A stretch of DNA of 64,000 nt from Bacteroidales bacterium. GTDB taxonomy: Bacteria; Bacteroidota; Bacteroidia; Bacteroidales; UBA1715. The stretch spans positions 16,237 to 80,236 of the forward strand of contig JAFXAU010000021.1 in the NCBI GenBank assembly GCA_017516865.1, in the 5' to 3' direction. This document shows positions 17,701 to 27,045 of this stretch, piece after piece (positions within the stretch are counted from its first letter, which is position 1; each line of letters starts with the position of its first letter). The translations under genes and the position numbers were made by a program. Below the pieces are notes generated by a model that saw nothing but the letters and a program-made list of their open reading frames with translations, was not told the DNA's origin and ran no database searches.

Positions 17701-18909
17701 ATGAAAAACTTTTCTTTGATTGCTCTTTTTGCAATGTTTTCCCTGATGATGGCCAGTTGTGGCAAAGATAAAGAAGATGTCAAACCTCAATATGCCATAG
17801 CATTTGACTTACAAGGTAAAGGTTCAGCAATCGACACCCTGTATGTCGAAGACGGGGCGCTCATTGTTGCTCCAGCAGAACCGACTGATGAATTCTATAT
17901 TTTCGAAGGTTGGTATAAAGATGCCGCAGCAACAATTCCTTGGGATTTCGAAAACGATATTGTAACGGACAATACTACTCTGTATGCTAAATGGGTAACC
18001 GTTGGCGTTCGGTCTGTATTTTTTAACACAAATGGATTAGTTACTGTACCTAAAATTACTGTTGAAAGTGGATCCTTAATTACCGCACCAGACGAACCAA
18101 CCAGCGAAGACTATTATTTTGACGGCTGGTATAAAGAACAAAAATGTTTAAACAAATGGGATTTTGCAACAGACATAGTCACAAAAAACACAACTCTTTT
18201 CGCGAAATGGAATCCTAAATACAAATACTACGGAGCTGAGTTGTATTCTACAGGAACATTCAAATATGGTCGCTTCGAGGCACGAATGAAAATGGCGTAT
18301 GCACCTGGCTGCATCAGTTCAATGTTCTTATACTACAATGAATCCGACAATACAAGCAGTCCGCTTTGGAACGAGATTGACATTGAAGTCATCGGGAAAG
18401 ATTCACAAAGATTCCAATCGAACATCATTACAGGAAAGAAAGGTGCTCAAATCACAAGCGAGCAGATGCTTTCGCCTGGATTTGTCTTAGACAGCGACTA
18501 TCACGTATACACAATAGAATGGACTCCTGAATATGTTGCATGGTTAGTTGACGGTGTAGAATTGAGAAAAACAGAGCTTGGTGCAGGTAAAGAACAAGTG
18601 GAAGACCTCATCAAAGAACAAAGCCTCAGATTCAATTTGTGGGCAAATTCGTCTACCGGCTGGGTGGGAAAAATGACGCACGTCAACATTCCAATCACGC
18701 AATACATTGACTACATCACTGTATATAATTATGACACTGAGACAAAGGAATTTTCAGAGCTTTGGAAAGATGACTTTGACTCATTTAATTCCAACCGTTG
18801 GAAAAAAGGAAACTGGAAAATGGATTTGGTAACAGAAAATCCGAGCAATGTTGTCATTGAAGACGGCAAGCTACTTTTGAAACTCACGAAAGAAGAGATT
18901 TCGTATTAG
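17701..18909 (+). CDS. GH16-type beta-glucanase lipoprotein with two InlB-type repeats
   Basis: 402 residues. Lipoprotein signal MKNFSLIALFAMFSLMMASC with Cys20. Two Listeria-Bacteroides (InlB B/Flg_new-like) repeats follow: 'FEGWYKDAAATIPWDFEND...TTLYAKW' and 'FDGWYKEQKCLNKWDFATD...TTLFAKW' (about residues 40-175). Residues about 178-360 are a concanavalin-like GH16 domain. Its catalytic signature is 'NEIDIEVIGKD' (ExDxE), with 'FKYGRFEARMKMAY' before it and 'YHVYTIEWTPEYVAWLVDG' after it. GH16 enzymes cut beta-1,3/1,4-glucans or galactans. The C-terminal ~40 residues form a short extra strand-rich piece. It is expected to be lipid-anchored. It sits rightward inside the leftward suf locus, and its stop overlaps the gene at 18906. 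Confidence 0.85.
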   Translation: MKNFSLIALFAMFSLMMASCGKDKEDVKPQYAIAFDLQGKGSAIDTLYVEDGALIVAPAEPTDEFYIFEGWYKDAAATIPWDFENDIVTDNTTLYAKWVTVGVRSVFFNTNGLVTVPKITVESGSLITAPDEPTSEDYYFDGWYKEQKCLNKWDFATDIVTKNTTLFAKWNPKYKYYGAELYSTGTFKYGRFEARMKMAYAPGCISSMFLYYNESDNTSSPLWNEIDIEVIGKDSQRFQSNIITGKKGAQITSEQMLSPGFVLDSDYHVYTIEWTPEYVAWLVDGVELRKTELGAGKEQVEDLIKEQSLRFNLWANSSTGWVGKMTHVNIPITQYIDYITVYNYDTETKEFSELWKDDFDSFNSNRWKKGNWKMDLVTENPSNVVIEDGKLLLKLTKEEISY

Positions 18910-19433
18910 TCAACGGCATATTTCTTTAAGATTTTCCCGGCTCTGTTCTTCCCTCCGGTTGACAGATACGGGAAAATTTCTTTTATAACCAACACTACTT
19001 CCTCGCGAATCTCGGGTTCAGTTTCGGCAATTTTGTCAATAATTGACATAGCATGAGTCTTTACGCCTACGGGTATTGTCATATCGGTCAAGACATTGAT
19101 GCAGAAATCCAACAAAAGACCAAGTTTTTCAATCTGCCAACTGGGAGTAATGACGATTAGACGAAGGACTAAACGGAGCAAACCGCTTCGTTTTATATAA
19201 GGCAGAATTTCAACGAGTTCGTCCAATCGATTTTCCAATGTATGTTTATGACTGTCAACATAATGATTAAGAATCCAACACGTATAAAATGCCTCGGGCT
19301 CGTTATTTGATACAACAATCCGAAAAACATCGTCAACCGAAATTTCGCCAGATTCAATCAAGGCAACTTTTTCGGTCATATTTAAATATATGCCTTCTTC
19401 GTTGATTTGGGAAATGAATTCAGCAGGAGTCAT
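18906..19433 (-). CDS. Helical conserved protein downstream of sufB
   Basis: 175 residues. All-helical pattern with leucine-rich segments ('RSGLLRLVLRLIVITPSWQ', 'KLGLLLDFCINVLTDM') suggesting HEAT/ARM-like repeats. No signal peptide and no catalytic motif. It lies 15 nt after sufB on the same strand, so it is probably co-transcribed with ftsE-sufB. Its stop overlaps the convergent GH16 stop by 4 nt. Function not recognised. Confidence 0.65.
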   Translation of the reverse strand: MTPAEFISQINEEGIYLNMTEKVALIESGEISVDDVFRIVVSNNEPEAFYTCWILNHYVDSHKHTLENRLDELVEILPYIKRSGLLRLVLRLIVITPSWQIEKLGLLLDFCINVLTDMTIPVGVKTHAMSIIDKIAETEPEIREEVVLVIKEIFPYLSTGGKNRAGKILKKYAVD

Positions 19434-19448
19434 ACTTTTGGCTTTGGT

Positions 19449-20891
19449 CTACCCTACGCTTCCTTCCATCGAGATTGCAATCAATTTATTTGCTTCAATT
19501 GCAAATTCCATTGGCAAATGAGTCAATACATCTTTTGCAAATCCGTTCACAATCAGACTCATAGCGTTTTCGGTGGAAATTCCCCGCTGATTACAGTAAA
19601 ATATCTGTTCATCGGCAATTTTCGACGTCGTTGCCTCGTGTTCGACCGTTGCCGAATTGTTTTGAATGTCGATTACCGGAAACGTGTGAGCACCGCAATT
19701 CGAACCTATCAAAAGTGAATCGCATTGTGAGAAATTATGGGCATTTTCGGCCGTTTTTCCCATTTTCACCAAGCCACGATAGGAATTATTGCTTTGTCCC
19801 AACGAAATACCTTTAGAAATAATTGTGCTTTTTGTGTTCTTCCCGATATGAATCATTTTCGTACCTGTGTCGGCCTGCTGATGATTTCGCGTAACTGCCA
19901 CGGAATAGAAATCCGAAACGGAATTGTCGCCTTTCAAAATGGTACTTGGATATTTCCACGTGATTGCTGAACCGGTTTCGACCTGCGTCCACGAAATTTT
20001 TGAATTGTCGCCTTTGCAAAGTCCTCGTTTTGTGACGAAATTATAGATTCCACCTTTACCATCTTTGTCGCCGGCATACCAGTTCTGCACCGTAGAATAT
20101 TTTATTTCGGCATTTTCCAAAGCAATAAGTTCCACCACTGCAGCGTGAAGTTGATTTTCGTCACGCATCGGTGCAGTACAGCCCTCCAAATAACTTACGT
20201 AGGCACCTTCGTCGGCAATAATCAGCGTTCTTTCGAACTGTCCGGTATTCATGGCATTTATGCGGAAATACGTCGACAAATCAACTGGGCAGCGAACACC
20301 TTTAGGAATATAAACGAACGAACCGTCGCTAAAAACAGCCGCATTCAATGCTGCATAATAGTTATCGGTTGACGGCACCACCGAACCAAGATATTGTTTT
20401 ACCAATTCGGGATGTTCTTTTGCCGCGTCGCTGAACGAGCAAAAAATAATGCCCTTTTCCTTCAACTGTTCACGGAACTGCGTATGCACCGAAACACTGT
20501 CGAACACCGCATCAACGGCAACGCCCGAAAGAACTTTCTGTTCTTCAAGAGGAATACCTAACTTATTGAATGTTTCCACAATTTCGGGGTCAACCTCGTC
20601 AAGCGATTCATACTTCGCCTTATTTTTCGGTTGAGCAAAATAACTTATTGCCTGAAAATCAGGAATATCGAATTTAAGATGTCCCCACTGTGGATGTTTA
20701 AGTGTTTTCCAATGACGATATGCCTTGAGGCGAAAATCCAGAAGCCAGTCAGGCTCGCCTTTTATTGCAGAAATACGACGGACAACATTTTCGTCCAAGC
20801 CAGGAGGGAACGCCTCGGTCTGCACATTCGACGTAAATCCGTATTTGTATTTTTCGGAATCAAGATTGTCTATGACATTATTTTCTGCCAT
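19449..20891 (-). CDS. sufB: Fe-S cluster assembly protein SufB
   Basis: 480 residues, full length. Characteristic blocks: '[20 protein letters not shown]', '[20 protein letters not shown]', '[20 protein letters not shown]', '[15 protein letters not shown]', '[20 protein letters not shown]', '[20 protein letters not shown]', '[20 protein letters not shown]' and the C-terminal '[20 protein letters not shown]'. SufB is the main scaffold for nascent clusters with SufC and SufD. It starts 2 nt after the ftsE stop, so the two are tightly coupled. Confidence 0.96.
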   Translation of the reverse strand: MAENNVIDNLDSEKYKYGFTSNVQTEAFPPGLDENVVRRISAIKGEPDWLLDFRLKAYRHWKTLKHPQWGHLKFDIPDFQAISYFAQPKNKAKYESLDEVDPEIVETFNKLGIPLEEQKVLSGVAVDAVFDSVSVHTQFREQLKEKGIIFCSFSDAAKEHPELVKQYLGSVVPSTDNYYAALNAAVFSDGSFVYIPKGVRCPVDLSTYFRINAMNTGQFERTLIIADEGAYVSYLEGCTAPMRDENQLHAAVVELIALENAEIKYSTVQNWYAGDKDGKGGIYNFVTKRGLCKGDNSKISWTQVETGSAITWKYPSTILKGDNSVSDFYSVAVTRNHQQADTGTKMIHIGKNTKSTIISKGISLGQSNNSYRGLVKMGKTAENAHNFSQCDSLLIGSNCGAHTFPVIDIQNNSATVEHEATTSKIADEQIFYCNQRGISTENAMSLIVNGFAKDVLTHLPMEFAIEANKLIAISMEGSVG

Positions 20892-20893
20892 CT

Positions 20894-21607
20894 CTACTGC
20901 ATCAAATCTTCAAAATCAATAGGAGTTTCGCTCTGTTGTGCGAAACTAACAATAGTTCCATTTTCGCATTTCAGCGTACGGCTTGGATAACGACGAACCA
21001 TTTGAGTATTGTGCGTTACCAAAAACACCGTACAACCCGATTTCGCAATTGAATGAAACAATTTAAAAATTTCATCGGAACTTTCTTCGTCAAGATTTCC
21101 TGTCGGTTCGTCGGCAAGCATCACTTCGGGGTCGTTCAGCAAAGCTCGTGCTATTGCCACGCGTTGCTGTTCGCCACCCGACAATTGATACGGCATATTA
21201 AATTCCTTATCCACAAGTCCGACCTGCGAAAGAACTTCGGTTATCCGCGCTTTTATCTGTGCCGTTTTCGTCCAACCTGTCGCTTTAAGTACGAACAAAA
21301 GATTTTCGTGAACATTTCTATCGTCAAGGAGACGAAAATCCTGGAAGACAAGAGAAACCTTTCGACGCAAATATGGAACATTTTTGGGGCGAATATTCGA
21401 CAAATCAAAATCAGCAATTACCGCATCACCGTCCAACAGAGGAATTTCGGCATACATTGTTTTAAGCATGCTCGACTTCCCAGCCGCAGTCTTTCCAACT
21501 AAATAGACAACTTCGCCTTCGTCTACAGAAAATGTAACGTTTGTCAGCACGGGCTCCTTGGTCGAATAACCAATATTTGCGTTGTTAAAATAGATTTTGT
21601 TTGCCAT
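20894..21607 (-). CDS. ftsE: Cell-division ABC ATPase FtsE
   Basis: 237 residues. ABC ATPase with Walker A '[20 protein letters not shown]', Q-loop '[20 protein letters not shown]', signature '[18 protein letters not shown]' and Walker B '[16 protein letters not shown]'. The '[16 protein letters not shown]' and '[14 protein letters not shown]' stretches are typical of Bacteroidetes FtsE rather than MacB/LolD. FtsE works with the membrane protein FtsX to activate peptidoglycan hydrolases at the septum; ftsX is not in this window. TATCTTTG on the minus strand (21629-21622) is a candidate -7 box. Confidence 0.88.
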   Translation of the reverse strand: MANKIYFNNANIGYSTKEPVLTNVTFSVDEGEVVYLVGKTAAGKSSMLKTMYAEIPLLDGDAVIADFDLSNIRPKNVPYLRRKVSLVFQDFRLLDDRNVHENLLFVLKATGWTKTAQIKARITEVLSQVGLVDKEFNMPYQLSGGEQQRVAIARALLNDPEVMLADEPTGNLDEESSDEIFKLFHSIAKSGCTVFLVTHNTQMVRRYPSRTLKCENGTIVSFAQQSETPIDFEDLMQ

Positions 21608-21621
21608 CGCTATTTTTTTTA

Positions 21622-21629
21622 CAAAGATA
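21622..21629 (-). promoter_or_regulatory. Putative -7 box for ftsE-sufB
   Basis: TATCTTTG (read leftward) matches TAxxTTTG 15 nt before the ftsE ATG; no TTG at the expected -33 spacing. Confidence 0.4.
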
Positions 21630-21762
21630 AAATTTTGTAGAAGATTTAGAATTTGTTTTGAAATAAATCACGCATTTTCGACCGTCGTATGCATTTTTTC
21701 TTACCTTTGGTTAGTCATATTTTCTTATGATGGTCAAATTGTCTTATTAAATTAAATGTATT

Positions 21763-22212
21763 ATGAAAAAGATTTTACTATTGGGAGCAGCAATAATCGC
21801 TGCACTGACAATGTTCACCGCCTGTGGTGACGACGAGGAAGTTGAAAACGCATTAGTTGGCACATGGTTTTATAAATCGGAGCCAGCAGAAGATTCTGGT
21901 TGGATGTCCGAAACAACAGTTGTCTTCAAAAAAGACGGCAGTTATGAATTTCAAGACGCAGCGTATAGCAGCGAGGATGCCGACAAAGCACACGACACTA
22001 TGTTCTTTACTGGCACATACAGCATAAAAGACGATGTTGTTACAATCAGTTACAAATCGCACGGTTGGATTTACGATGGCAAACGCGAAACAGTACCTGA
22101 ATTTGAAACGTATGACGAGAAAATTAAATTCTCCGTTCAAGGGAAAACATTAACATTAGTTCGCGAATACGGCACTGAGTACGAATACACAACTGAATAT
22201 ACAAAACAATAA
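21763..22212 (+). CDS. Lipocalin-like lipoprotein
   Basis: 149 residues. Lipoprotein signal MKKILLLGAAIIAALTMFTACG with lipobox 'FTAC' (Cys21). The mature part follows the Bacteroidetes lipocalin-like layout: 'LVGTWFYKSEPAEDSGWMSE', 'TVVFKKDGSYEFQDA', 'FFTGTYSIKDDVVTISYKSH' and 'FSVQGKTLTLVREY'. It probably sits in the periplasm or at the outer membrane; the ligand is unknown. TACCTTTG at 21702-21709 is a possible -7 box about 53 nt upstream. It is a single gene, bounded by a bidirectional terminator. Confidence 0.8.
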   Translation: MKKILLLGAAIIAALTMFTACGDDEEVENALVGTWFYKSEPAEDSGWMSETTVVFKKDGSYEFQDAAYSSEDADKAHDTMFFTGTYSIKDDVVTISYKSHGWIYDGKRETVPEFETYDEKIKFSVQGKTLTLVREYGTEYEYTTEYTKQ

Positions 22213-22229
22213 TTTACCCAATAAAGAAC

Positions 22230-22275
22230 TATACAAAAAAAGCAACGACAGGAATGCCGTTGCTTTTTTGTATAC
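22230..22275. terminator. Bidirectional terminator between lipoprotein and hisIE
   Basis: A long stem (TATACAAAAAAGCAACG region / CGTTGCTTTTTTGTATA) with a short loop, A-rich on the left and T-rich on the right. It sits between convergent genes, so it can serve both strands. Confidence 0.88.
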
Positions 22276-22290
22276 AGAAACTTCTTGAAT

Positions 22291-22875
22291 CTATTCTTTA
22301 TGACGAGCACGTAATTCGCGTGCCAAGTCTTCTATTCGCAGGCCTTTTTCTGTCAGAAGCACAATCAAATGATATATTAAATCGGAACATTCGTACAATA
22401 GTTGTTCCTTCGTTCCCCCTGTTGCCTCAATGATTGTTTCCACCGCTTCTTCACCAACTTTTTGAGAGATTTTGTTTATGCCTTTTGTGAACAATTTGGT
22501 TGTGTACGAACCTTCGGGCATTTCGCGTTTACGTTTTTCTATAAAGTCCTGCAAATACGACAAAAACGCCAAATCTTCAATATTTTTCTCGCCAAGAAAC
22601 GCATCGGCGCCTGTGGTGGAGCCTTCGGGCAACGCACGTATCACAACAGCAGAACCGTCTTCGTTGCCAATTATTGCGTCAACCGCAACGGGCTTATTGT
22701 ATTCGCCTCCCGTAAGCAATTCTTCCTGTCCATTTTTACATAGATAAACGACTTTTTCATCTTGCATTTTTTTATAAGCAGTTTCGTTGATTGTGCTTAT
22801 ACGAAGTATTTTATTCGTGCGCTTATCCTGCACAACTGCCTGAACAAACGTATTTTGTACAAAATTTGGTTCCAT
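22291..22875 (-). CDS. hisE: HisIE-type protein: HisE intact, HisI half degenerate
   Basis: 194 residues with the layout of bifunctional HisIE. The C-terminal half (about 100-194) is a good phosphoribosyl-ATP pyrophosphohydrolase: 'SYTTKLFTKGINKISQKVGE', 'EAVETIIEATGG' and 'CSDLIYHLIVLLTEKGL'. The N-terminal half aligns with HisI (AMP cyclohydrolase: 'FVQAVVQDKRTNKILRISTI'). However, the metal-binding DCDxD block is replaced by 'DAIIGNEDGSAVV' and the H-x-G...C region by 'TTGADAFLGEKN', so its Zn/Mg ligands are gone. HisI activity is therefore doubtful. It lies 36 nt after ispD on the same strand; no other his gene is in the window. Confidence 0.85.
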   Translation of the reverse strand: MEPNFVQNTFVQAVVQDKRTNKILRISTINETAYKKMQDEKVVYLCKNGQEELLTGGEYNKPVAVDAIIGNEDGSAVVIRALPEGSTTGADAFLGEKNIEDLAFLSYLQDFIEKRKREMPEGSYTTKLFTKGINKISQKVGEEAVETIIEATGGTKEQLLYECSDLIYHLIVLLTEKGLRIEDLARELRARHKE

Positions 22876-22911
22876 ATTGTAATTTTTGGCAAAGATATGA
22901 AAATAGTGATT

Positions 22912-23571
22912 TTACAGTAGAACCTCTGCAATTTTCAAATCGTAAGGAGTGGTAATTTTTATGTTTTGCTCGGAACCTTTGTAAAAATAAAGTTTCTTCC
23001 CTGCCAATTCCCACACTGACGCTTCGTCGGTAAATTCCAGTCGATATTCAACGTCCATGACATCTTTCAACTGACTGACATCGAAAATCTGCGGTGTCTG
23101 TATGCGCTTTATTTTCGTTCTGTCAAGAGTTTTCGAGGTCTCTCCGTCAATCATACGCAAAGAATCAACTGAATCAACATACGGAATGGCAGAGCCAAAT
23201 TTTTCGGCGGTTTCAAAACCATCACGCAACATTTCCATTGTCACCAACGGACGAACGCCGTCGTGCACGGCAACAAATCCCTCTGCAGAGATTGCTTTGA
23301 GACCATTTTTCACAGAATCGAAACGTTCTTTCCCTCCTGAAACTACAAGGTGAGGAACGTTGCATGAATATTTTTCACACAAATCTTTCCAGTAAGAAAT
23401 TTGTGTTTCTGGCAAAACAACAATACACGTCATTGTCGGGTCAAAAGCGGCAAAAGCCTCCAAGCTTCGTTGAAGTACAGGTTTGCCATTCAGCAACAAA
23501 AATTGCTTTGGAACGGCATTTCCCATTCTCACGCCTTTACCACCCGCCACTATGACTACAAATCGTTTCAA
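22912..23571 (-). CDS. ispD: 2-C-methyl-D-erythritol 4-phosphate cytidylyltransferase
   Basis: 219 residues, usual length. It makes CDP-ME from MEP and CTP in the non-mevalonate isoprenoid pathway. Motifs: 'VAGGKGVRMGNAVPKQFLLL' (CTP-binding loop, residues 8-27), 'GGKERFDSVKNGL', 'VAVHDGVRPLV' and 'RTKIKRIQTPQIFDV'. The later-pathway gene ispH is at 56478. It may be co-transcribed with hisIE and is separated from secDF by a terminator. Confidence 0.95.
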   Translation of the reverse strand: MKRFVVIVAGGKGVRMGNAVPKQFLLLNGKPVLQRSLEAFAAFDPTMTCIVVLPETQISYWKDLCEKYSCNVPHLVVSGGKERFDSVKNGLKAISAEGFVAVHDGVRPLVTMEMLRDGFETAEKFGSAIPYVDSVDSLRMIDGETSKTLDRTKIKRIQTPQIFDVSQLKDVMDVEYRLEFTDEASVWELAGKKLYFYKGSEQNIKITTPYDLKIAEVLL

Positions 23572-23586
23572 AATCCTCTAAAAAAG

Positions 23587-23618
23587 AAAAAGAGTACCAA
23601 TTTCTTGATACTCTTTTT
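23587..23618 (-). terminator. Intrinsic terminator after secDF
   Basis: Stem AAAAAGAGTA / TACTCTTTTT with a 12-nt loop, 19 nt past the secDF stop; a T run follows on the minus strand. Confidence 0.85.
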
Positions 23619-23636
23619 GAAAGTCAACTTTACCAA

Positions 23637-26600
23637 TTATTCTTCTTCGCCTTTGTTCTTCTTCATGAATGCGTATGCAATCGGAGAAGCCACGAACAAT
23701 GAAGAATACGTACCAATTATAATACCGATAGCCATTGAGAATACGAATCCCTTAATTGCATCGGCACCGAAGATAAACATAATCAACAACGTCAGGAATG
23801 TTGTCATTGACGTATTGATTGTACGGCTAATCGTACTGTTGATACCTTGGTTGAACAATATCATCGTGTTACGTTTCGGATATTCTCTTGTAAACTCACG
23901 GATACGGTCGAATACAACCACGGTATCGTTGATTGAATAACCGATAATCGTCAAGATTGCTGCAACGAATGTCTGACCGATTTCCATTGAGAACGGAACA
24001 ATTCCGTATAGCAATGAGTAAACACCGATTACGATAATTGTATCGTGGAACAATGCAGCAACTGCACCAAGACCATATTGCCATTTAGAGAATCGTACGA
24101 AGATGTACAAGAACATACATATCAAAGCGATGATGATTGCCACAATTGCACCGAAAATAATATCGTTTGCAATTGTAGGACCAACCATGTCGGATTGCTT
24201 CAAGTTTTCTTGCTTGAACGTTTCCAACGTAGTTCCTTTTGGCAAGAAGTTTTTCATGCCGTTGAAAATTTTCTCTTCGATTTCTGCTGTAATGTCGTGA
24301 TTTTCGTCAGACAATTCGTTAATCTTATAGTTTGTAGTGATTTTTACATCGCTTGCGCCATACGTCTTTACTTCAGGCATAGCACCTTCGAATTCAGGAG
24401 CCAATGATTCTGCAATTGCTTCTACATTACGTTCTCCTTGAAGTTCAACAACGAACGAACGACCACCGGCGAAATCAACACCCACGTCGAAACCACGGAT
24501 TCCGATAGAAGCCAACGAAACGACAAGCATAATACAAGAAATTACGGCTGTAACCTTTCCTGATTTAATAAAGTCGATGTTTACATTCTTGAATGCGCCA
24601 CGAGTCAAGTTGCTGTCGAAAGAAATTTCTTTCTTCTTATCCAAGAATCTTTCGAAAATCAAACGAGTGATGAAAATTCCGCAGAACAACGATGTCAAAA
24701 TACCAATCAACAACGTAGTTGCGAAACCTTGAATAGGTCCTGTACCGAAGATGAACAAAATCAAACCTGTCAAGAATGTTGTCACCTGACCATCGATGAT
24801 TGCCGAATATGCGTTTTTGAAACCGTCGGCAATAGCAAGTTTTGTTCCCTTGCCGGCAGCAAGTTCCTCACGAATACGTTCGTAGATAATCACATTGGCA
24901 TCGACCGCCATACCAAGAGTAAGCACAATACCAGCGATACCCGACAATGTAAGAACTGCACCAAGTGAAGCAAGAACACCGAAAATCAAGAACAAGTTCA
25001 ACAACAATGCAATACTTGCAACGGCACCTGCCTTACGATAATAGAATATCATGTAAACAAGTACTAACAAGAATGCGAACACGAACGACAGAATACCTGT
25101 ACGAACCGATTCCTTACCAAGTGAAGGACCAACGAATTCAGCATTCATAATGTTTGCACGAGCCGACAATTTACCAGATTTCAAGATGTTTGCCATGTCG
25201 GTTGCCTGTGCAATTGTAAAGTCACCGGTAATTGAAGAAATACCATCGCCGATTTCTCCTTGAACAGTCGGGTAAGAATATACATAACCGTCGAGTACGA
25301 TTGCAACCGAACGGCCTATGTTTTCTTTCGTCAATCGTTTCCATTCTTTTGCACCTTCGCTATTCATAACCATACGAACGCTTGCGCCTCCACCTTTGTC
25401 GGAGAATTCAGGACGAGAATCTACAACTACCTCGCCTTCCAACGAAGCATGACCGTCCAAATCAGCATCTTTCAATGCAATCAACGAATAATATCCATTG
25501 TCTGATTTCTTAGACCAAGTCAATCGTAACTCAGGAGCATTTTCTACTATGATAGCTTTTATTTCTGGCAAAGCAAGAATAGAATCAACTTCCTCGATTG
25601 CATATTTGTTTGCATAACCCACAACTGGTCCGTATCCTATACGACCTTCACGGTCAACATTCGGAGTAAGAACAGCGAACAACGGATTTGCCTTTTTAAA
25701 TTCTTCTGCATTTTGAGCCATCAACTGTGCTGAATCAACAGCAGCAGAATCACCTTGTTGAATTTGTTCCTTCAACGACAATTCTTTCGAAGCTGCAGTA
25801 TCCGTTTCTGCTTTTGCTACCGTAGCAACAGAATCTGTTTTGGCAGGTTCTGCAACTTTGTTCATTGCAGCAAGCGTATTGTTGATAGAGAACAAAATCT
25901 GATAAACTTCGGAATTGTTATATGTTTCCCAGAACTCCAACTGAGCAGAACTTTCCAACAACTCTCGTACACGTTCACGGTCTTCAACACCTGGAAGTTC
26001 CACCAAAATTCTACCTCCACCAATATTTTGAATATTTGGTTGTGTCACACCAAAACGGTCGATACGAGTTCTAATTACATTGAAAGTGTTGTCGATTGCA
26101 GCAGCTTCTTCAGCTTCCAACACGTCAAGAACTTCTTTATTTGTTGAGTTATAGTTGATTTTACCCAACATATCTTCGTTTGCAACAAACATCGTACGCA
26201 AGAAATTGTTCGGATACAATTCTTCGAATGCACGACCGAATGCAGAAATGTAAGTTTCACCAGCTTCATGCTCATATTTGTCGGCAAGATTCAATGTTTT
26301 TACCAACATTGTGTCGTTTTCGCCGTCAGAAGACAAGTTTTTAATCAAGTCGCGAGTTGAAATTTGAAGCGTTACGTTCATACCACCCTTCAAGTCCAAA
26401 CCAAGGTTCAATTCATGTTGGTGACATTCGTTCAACGTAAATTTACGCAACCAGAAGAAGTTGTAGTAATCATCCAACTGAGCCAACGAATCAAGATATT
26501 GCTTTTGGTAAGTGGCGTACGCAATATTGTCACCGCCAGCCATTTCTTTCGCATACTTATCGGCATCGCGGTTCGCCTTTGAAGTAAAATACGTAAATGA

Positions 26601-26666
26601 TAATGAATACAATGCTGCTAACACCAAGCAGACTGTGAAGACACGGATAAATCCTTTATTTTGCAT
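23637..26666 (-). CDS. secDF: Fused protein translocase subunit SecDF
   Basis: 1009 residues. The fusion is typical for Bacteroidetes. It uses proton motive force to aid late steps of Sec export at the inner membrane. SecD half: TM1 at 8-28, 'HELNLGLDLKGGMNVTLQIS' (D1 motif), a large periplasmic P1 domain with 'LVELPGVEDRERVRELL', and 'MAVDANVIIYERIREELAAG' in the TM bundle. SecF half begins near residue 680 with 'GFDVGVDFAGGRSFVVELQG' and contains 'GYSINDTVVVFDRIREF' near the end. An Ala/Thr/Asp-rich insert (about residues 275-320) interrupts P1. It supplies the Sec step needed for the T9SS cargo in this window. Confidence 0.96.
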   Translation of the reverse strand: MQNKGFIRVFTVCLVLAALYSLSFTYFTSKANRDADKYAKEMAGGDNIAYATYQKQYLDSLAQLDDYYNFFWLRKFTLNECHQHELNLGLDLKGGMNVTLQISTRDLIKNLSSDGENDTMLVKTLNLADKYEHEAGETYISAFGRAFEELYPNNFLRTMFVANEDMLGKINYNSTNKEVLDVLEAEEAAAIDNTFNVIRTRIDRFGVTQPNIQNIGGGRILVELPGVEDRERVRELLESSAQLEFWETYNNSEVYQILFSINNTLAAMNKVAEPAKTDSVATVAKAETDTAASKELSLKEQIQQGDSAAVDSAQLMAQNAEEFKKANPLFAVLTPNVDREGRIGYGPVVGYANKYAIEEVDSILALPEIKAIIVENAPELRLTWSKKSDNGYYSLIALKDADLDGHASLEGEVVVDSRPEFSDKGGGASVRMVMNSEGAKEWKRLTKENIGRSVAIVLDGYVYSYPTVQGEIGDGISSITGDFTIAQATDMANILKSGKLSARANIMNAEFVGPSLGKESVRTGILSFVFAFLLVLVYMIFYYRKAGAVASIALLLNLFLIFGVLASLGAVLTLSGIAGIVLTLGMAVDANVIIYERIREELAAGKGTKLAIADGFKNAYSAIIDGQVTTFLTGLILFIFGTGPIQGFATTLLIGILTSLFCGIFITRLIFERFLDKKKEISFDSNLTRGAFKNVNIDFIKSGKVTAVISCIMLVVSLASIGIRGFDVGVDFAGGRSFVVELQGERNVEAIAESLAPEFEGAMPEVKTYGASDVKITTNYKINELSDENHDITAEIEEKIFNGMKNFLPKGTTLETFKQENLKQSDMVGPTIANDIIFGAIVAIIIALICMFLYIFVRFSKWQYGLGAVAALFHDTIIVIGVYSLLYGIVPFSMEIGQTFVAAILTIIGYSINDTVVVFDRIREFTREYPKRNTMILFNQGINSTISRTINTSMTTFLTLLIMFIFGADAIKGFVFSMAIGIIIGTYSSLFVASPIAYAFMKKNKGEEE

Positions 26667-26955
26667 CTTTGTACTAATTAAGTTAACCTACTATTTCAAT
26701 TTTTTAGACGGCAAATATATACTTTAATTCCGAATTAGAGAATTAAGCCGTCAATTATTTCGCAAATTTAATTGTTTACATTAAATATTTTGACCTTCCT
26801 AAAAAAAAATGTAATTCGCAGGTCATTGTAAAATCTTTACAACAAGCCATGTAAAACTTCCACAAATGGTTTTGAAAACTTGAGCGTACGTATTTTAATT
26901 ACTTGCAACAAACAGTGCTCGTTGCACAAATAAATTTACGTTCACAAAAACTCAT

Positions 26956-26979
26956 AAAAAACGGCATCCTTGTTGAATG
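26956..26979. repeat. Left direct repeat flanking the toxin-antitoxin pair
   Basis: This 24-bp stretch (AAAAAACGGCATCCTTGT...) matches 27755-27778 at 21 of 24 positions in the same orientation, 799 bp away. The TA genes lie between the copies. Confidence 0.6.
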
Positions 26980-26994
26980 TTTTTTACAAAACGA

Positions 26995-27025
26995 TTGCAT
27001 TTAGGTGCGATTTGATATATATTTG
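26995..27025 (+). promoter_or_regulatory. Promoter of the RelB/PIN toxin-antitoxin operon
   Basis: TTG (26995-26997), 20 bp, TATATTTG (27018-27025), 20 nt before the ATG. Between the boxes ATTGCA (26994-26999) and TGCGAT (27006-27011) form an imperfect dyad that could be the antitoxin operator. Confidence 0.65.
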
Positions 27026-27045
27026 CAACCAAATATTATATAATC

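Larger units (their letters stand above)
26667..27045. other. Non-coding region between secDF and the toxin-antitoxin pair
   Basis: 379 bp without a gene. Next to secDF is an inverted repeat, GACGGC...TTAATTC / GAATTAAGCCGTC (26707-26752), with a leftward TATATTTG -7-like box inside it. On the other side are the left direct repeat of the TA cassette (26956-26979) and the TA promoter (26995-27025). The middle (about 26780-26950) is AT-rich and I see nothing else in it. Confidence 0.6.
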
